Part shown: piece by piece, positions 5,374-8,981 of the stretch
Layout: each line of letters starts with the position of its first letter
Position numbering within the stretch: position 1 is the stretch's first letter
Assembly (NCBI GenBank): GCA_013140465.1
Contig: JABFST010000076.1
Location: 1 to 8,981 of the forward strand
Source: Methylococcaceae bacterium
Lineage (GTDB): Bacteria; Pseudomonadota; Gammaproteobacteria; Methylococcales; Methylomonadaceae
Reading direction: 5' to 3'
Length of the DNA: 8,981 bases
Program-made: the position numbers and the translations under genes
The notes under the pieces: model-generated
The model's input: the letters and a program-made list of their open reading frames with translations, nothing else
Database searches by the model: none
Told to the model about the DNA's origin: nothing

Positions 5374-8300
5374 TTAATTATCTGCGTTTAATGACAAACG
5401 GCTAACCACGGCGTTGTTTTGCCATTTAGGATCAATGACGGTATCCAGTATGTATACGCGTTCACTCGCTATGCCGCCATTTTTAACAAAATATTTGGCG
5501 ATGTTTTGGGCGCGAGCTGAGGCGAGTTCTTTTAGCCGTTCTTGTTCTGGTTTGATGATGGTAAATAGGTTTTGTTTGGCAACCGTAAAAAATTCGCCCG
5601 CTTCGGGATGTATTAGGCTAGGCACGCCAAATAGTGATTTTTTGACCAATTGGGGAAATTTTTCGATAAACATGTCGGTTAGTAAGCGTTTGTAATCTTC
5701 TTCTGACAATTCTACATATTCTTCGCGGATTTTGGTTTCTGCTTCTTTGTTTATTTCTAGGGCGCGGCGTTTTTTTAGCTGCACATATAAGGTATCTTCG
5801 CGTATCACAGGCCAATCTTGTTGCTGAAAGGCCGCGCCTTTAATTTCTATGTTTAAGGATTGTTTTTGTTTTAAAGCTTTAGATAAGGCATCGAGTTTAT
5901 CGCGTTGCGCTTGATCCAAAAAAGCATAGCCCGATACAAAACCGACCGCACTCATTTCTTTATCGGCATAGGCCATTGAATTTAATGCGCTAAAAGGCGA
6001 AGTGATTACTTTGCTGAGCGTGTTCATCAACGCATCTGCTATCACGCTACCCAAGCTAAATTCGGGTTTATCGGTACTGCCGGACATAGGGACATCGAGT
6101 TTTATTTTACCGCTGGCATCTTTTAGCAGGGCAACCGCCAATTTAACGGGCAAATCGATGGCATTTGGGTTTTCGACTTTTTCGCCCAATTCAAACTGGT
6201 CTATTTGGATATTGTTGGAAGCACTTAATTCGCTATGGCTAACTTTGTAATTGATGCCTACTGACAGTTTGCCTTTTTCGACTTTATACCCTGCAAATTG
6301 CACCATATACGGCGACATTAGCGGCATAGGCATATCAGAAAAATTTAGGTTGACGTGATAATCACCGAGATACGGGCTGATATTGCCTTTAATGTCCACA
6401 GGCGATAAGTCGTAAGCATTGCCTTTTAAGTCTAGTGTAACGTTGGATTTTTGTTCTGAGGAGATGCCGCTAGCGCCGCCTTCTAAGTTTTTAATTTGCG
6501 CGGCAAAAGGCAATATCAGGGAAAAATCGGCAAAATCCGACGAGCCATCGTTTATTTGGATTTTACCTAGTTTGAATTGCAGTTTAGTGGGCGGCTCTTG
6601 GCTAGGCTGATGTTGGCTATGTTGCTTGGATGTGTGTTGGGCGATGATAACTTCATCAAAGTTTGCGGTTTTGTCTTTGTTTATTGTCACCCTGATAAAA
6701 GGGCTGTCTATTTCTAGCAGCTCTGCACTATAACGCTGTGCCAGCATATCGAATTCTAGGTTTTTTAGGCTTAGGTTTTCCCATTTAATCAGGTCTTTAT
6801 GTTGGTTTTGGTCGCGTGTCAGTAAGTTGCTGATGTGGGTGTTGCCTTTGAAACGTATGTCCAGCTTTGTTTTAGGCTGTTTGTCTAAGGTTAATACGCC
6901 ATCGATATTGACCGCACCATCCACCACATCGATACGCGCAAACTTTTCAAAATAGGCTTGGAATTGTTCTAAGTCTATATTTTTGGCATTCACCGCTAAT
7001 TTGGCGGATAAGGGTTCTAGCACCGCATCGCCCTTAACAGTGACTAATCCCGATTTGTTGATGCCTATATTTATCACCGCCGGCATTTTTTGTGTGCCTT
7101 TGCTGCTATAGTTTTCTAGCTTTATATCTATAGGTTTTACTTGTATTGCTAGGGGTTTTTTTAAGGTTTGGTCTTGAAAAGTAACACCCCAATTGTTGAG
7201 ATTGAGTGCATTGACTGTAATATCCCAAGGTTGATTTTGAGCGTTTATCGGTGTGGCCTGGGCATTGGTTTCAGTGGTTTGTTTTGGCAATAACTGTTGG
7301 TAATTAATTTCGCCATTTTGGTTAATCCACGCCTGAATGTTGGCATCTTTAGAGCTAACAGCGGCAATGCCCAGTGTTTGTTTACCTAAGTTAAAATCAA
7401 TACCGCGCACATTTAATTCGGGTAGCTTAAGTAATTCTTTCATGCCGTCCGCGTCTTTAATCAGCAAATTGCTTATCCCTGTATTGCCTTTAAAACTCAG
7501 TTCCAGCTGCTCAGGTTTGTTTAGATCAATAACGCCTACGCCATCTAGGCTGATTGTTCCATCAGTGATTTGCAGCGGCACATCTGGCGCAATATAGGCT
7601 TGTAATTCACCGAGTTTGATACCCGCAATTGCAAGGTTTGATTTGACTTGCTTGGCTTGTGTGTTGATGGAACCATTCAATTTAATGGTTCCGCTTTTAT
7701 TGAGGCTTATATCTAATCCAAAGGGCGCATCACCTGATTGGTTATTGTATTCGGATATTTTGAAATTAATCGGCTGTAAGCTGATGGCTTGGGCATTTTT
7801 TATGCGTTGGTCATTATAATTCACCACCATTTTATTAATTTCTGCGGCTTTAACAGCTACTTTCCAAGGTTTTGTCGGCTTATTTATACTGGCTTGCTGG
7901 GTAGTGTTGTTGGTTTTGGGCATGAGTGCACGATAATATTCCCAACCCTGTGCATCCAAGTCTAGCTGTAGGTTGGCTTCGGTCATAATCGTGCGCGTAA
8001 CACTTAATGTTTGTTCGTTAAGATCAACATCTATGCCTTGTACTGCTAGCGATGGCAGCTTGAGCAAGGTTTTACCCGTCTCTTTTACATCGATTTGTAA
8101 GTCTTTTAAATCAAAATTTCCGTTGTTGACAGTAATACCATCGTTACTGAGTTTGTAATCTGCTTCTATGTGCTGGTAGCCATTTATTTGTATTGGCATA
8201 TTGCCAGGCATTGCTGCTGCAATTAATTTATTCAAGCCAATTTTATCGGCTGTTATATGCCCAGCTGTATTAATAGGGCTTAAGCCTAAACTCCCCTGCC

Positions 8301-8922
8301 AATCTATATGTCCCCCTGATTTTATATCTAGCGATAATTTGACCTGGCCTTCGTCATCTGATTTAGTTGAAAAATGTTCTAGCTCTATATTTATATTTTC
8401 TATCGTTTCAGCGTAAGGTTCTGCCCTAAACCCATCGTCCACTGTGACCATACCTGCTATTAACGATACATTTTCAATTATGATTGGCGTTGCGGTTGTC
8501 GATTTTGGCGTTTCTTTATCCGCTTTATTTGGTATTAAATCTTGGAAATTAAAACGACCATTTTTATTTCTGACGACTTGTACAACGGGGTTTTTTATTT
8601 GTACTGCATCTAATACTGGCGTCAAGTACATTATTGTTCGTAATAGACGCAATTCAACTAGTAGGCTATCTAAAGTGATTAGTTTTTTGCCGTTTAATTC
8701 TTGAATCTCTATACCTTTAAGTTTTATTTTTAAAGGTATGGCTTGTACTTGCACATCTACAATTTTTATTTGAGTTGCTGTGGCTTGCTGCAACCATATC
8801 GGTATTTTTGATTTTAATAAACTCGGCAATACTACACTTATAAATACGCAGTACATAATCACCAGACTACTCATTAGCAGAATAGGCTTTTTATATTTTC
8901 TGAATAGGAATTGAGTATCCAT
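5374..8922 (-). CDS. AsmA-like DUF748 family inner-membrane/periplasmic protein
   Basis: A 1182-residue envelope protein. A short basic N terminus (RKYKK) precedes one membrane segment (about residues 13-36), so the bulk should lie in the periplasm. The body is beta-rich AsmA-type sequence. Four spaced copies of a motif recur at residues 111 (NPVVQVVRNKNGRFNFQDLI), 316 (ANLQLDLDAQGWEYYRALMP), 526 (DANIQAWINQNGEINYQQLL) and 740 (SPFIRVTINKDKTANFDEVI), that is, about every 205-214 residues. LLKLPSLAVQGID (287) and LLKLPELNVRGID (497) recur likewise. The C terminus (about 1000-1182) has KALKQKQSLNIEIKG and an ARAQNIAKYFVKNGG stretch resembling the end of DUF748 proteins and weakly OmpA-like. AsmA-like proteins (AsmA, TamB, YhdP) help move lipids or maintain the outer membrane; the role of this one is unknown. 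ATG 8922 is the only standard start after the in-frame stop nine codons upstream; GAGG lies 20 nt away, unusually far. Confidence 0.8.
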   Translation of the reverse strand: MDTQFLFRKYKKPILLMSSLVIMYCVFISVVLPSLLKSKIPIWLQQATATQIKIVDVQVQAIPLKIKLKGIEIQELNGKKLITLDSLLVELRLLRTIMYLTPVLDAVQIKNPVVQVVRNKNGRFNFQDLIPNKADKETPKSTTATPIIIENVSLIAGMVTVDDGFRAEPYAETIENINIELEHFSTKSDDEGQVKLSLDIKSGGHIDWQGSLGLSPINTAGHITADKIGLNKLIAAAMPGNMPIQINGYQHIEADYKLSNDGITVNNGNFDLKDLQIDVKETGKTLLKLPSLAVQGIDVDLNEQTLSVTRTIMTEANLQLDLDAQGWEYYRALMPKTNNTTQQASINKPTKPWKVAVKAAEINKMVVNYNDQRIKNAQAISLQPINFKISEYNNQSGDAPFGLDISLNKSGTIKLNGSINTQAKQVKSNLAIAGIKLGELQAYIAPDVPLQITDGTISLDGVGVIDLNKPEQLELSFKGNTGISNLLIKDADGMKELLKLPELNVRGIDFNLGKQTLGIAAVSSKDANIQAWINQNGEINYQQLLPKQTTETNAQATPINAQNQPWDITVNALNLNNWGVTFQDQTLKKPLAIQVKPIDIKLENYSSKGTQKMPAVINIGINKSGLVTVKGDAVLEPLSAKLAVNAKNIDLEQFQAYFEKFARIDVVDGAVNIDGVLTLDKQPKTKLDIRFKGNTHISNLLTRDQNQHKDLIKWENLSLKNLEFDMLAQRYSAELLEIDSPFIRVTINKDKTANFDEVIIAQHTSKQHSQHQPSQEPPTKLQFKLGKIQINDGSSDFADFSLILPFAAQIKNLEGGASGISSEQKSNVTLDLKGNAYDLSPVDIKGNISPYLGDYHVNLNFSDMPMPLMSPYMVQFAGYKVEKGKLSVGINYKVSHSELSASNNIQIDQFELGEKVENPNAIDLPVKLAVALLKDASGKIKLDVPMSGSTDKPEFSLGSVIADALMNTLSKVITSPFSALNSMAYADKEMSAVGFVSGYAFLDQAQRDKLDALSKALKQKQSLNIEIKGAAFQQQDWPVIREDTLYVQLKKRRALEINKEAETKIREEYVELSEEDYKRLLTDMFIEKFPQLVKKSLFGVPSLIHPEAGEFFTVAKQNLFTIIKPEQERLKELASARAQNIAKYFVKNGGIASERVYILDTVIDPKWQNNAVVSRLSLNADN

Positions 8923-8946
8923 ATTATTTTGTATTTTAAATTCCTC

Positions 8947-8976
8947 TTAATTCATAAATATTCAGTCCTCCTCCTT
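8947..8976 (-). promoter_or_regulatory. Strong Shine-Dalgarno before a two-codon ORF upstream of the AsmA-like gene
   Basis: The minus strand has AAGGAGGAGGA (8966-8976), then ATG-AAT-TAA (8955-8947) after a 10-nt gap. Its stop is 24 nt before the AsmA-like ATG at 8922. It could be a minimal leader ORF feeding ribosomes to the large gene, or a remnant of a former start. The window ends at 8981, so no promoter can be seen. Confidence 0.3.
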
Positions 8977-8981
8977 AAAAA

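Noticed and set aside
1..8981. tRNA, rRNA, riboswitch or prophage attachment sites
   Set aside because: No cloverleaf, conserved rRNA segment, known riboswitch core or matching attachment repeats were seen by eye on either strand.

Overview
The window looks like chromosomal DNA of a Gram-negative bacterium, most probably a gammaproteobacterium. The evidence is a glyoxylate/glycerate pathway gene pair, a large AsmA-like DUF748 envelope protein, an IS4-type transposase, and intergenic palindromes of the sort common in gammaproteobacterial genomes. A methanotroph of the Methylococcales is possible, but that rests on overall impression only.

Layout. Positions 1-367 hold the 5' end of an IS4-like insertion sequence; its transposase is on the minus strand and runs off the left edge. 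About 95 bp of short repeats follow. A two-gene minus-strand operon comes next (461-2108): a tartronate semialdehyde reductase-type dehydrogenase (glxR/garR-like), then hydroxypyruvate isomerase (hyi), overlapping by up to 20 nt. The divergent intergenic region 2109-2345 carries a long inverted repeat and candidate promoters facing both ways. The plus-strand gene 2346-5264 encodes a 972-residue protein with LRR, Roc GTPase, COR and TIR domains in that order, i.e. a bacterial Roco protein with a C-terminal TIR effector. A perfect 15-bp-stem palindrome (5299-5331) separates it from the convergent DUF748/AsmA-like gene (5374-8922, minus), which fills the rest of the window.

How the parts relate. 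GlxR and Hyi act on neighbouring C3 acids (tartronate semialdehyde, hydroxypyruvate, glycerate), the lower arm of glyoxylate assimilation. The AsmA-like protein is an inner-membrane-anchored envelope protein. Neither has an evident link to the TIR-Roco gene, which looks like a single-gene accessory unit set between core genes and bordered on each side by a palindromic repeat.

The TIR-Roco gene is the most interesting element. It combines a repeat-built putative sensor, a GTPase switch and a putative NAD-cleaving effector in one chain. Its ten 66-bp LRR units have a nearly frozen DNA framework while the codons of a few positions per unit differ in almost every copy. That pattern suggests a rapidly diversifying recognition surface, as in immune receptors. 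A role in anti-phage or stress-induced abortive defence is inference; the sequence shows the domains and the repeat pattern, not the function.
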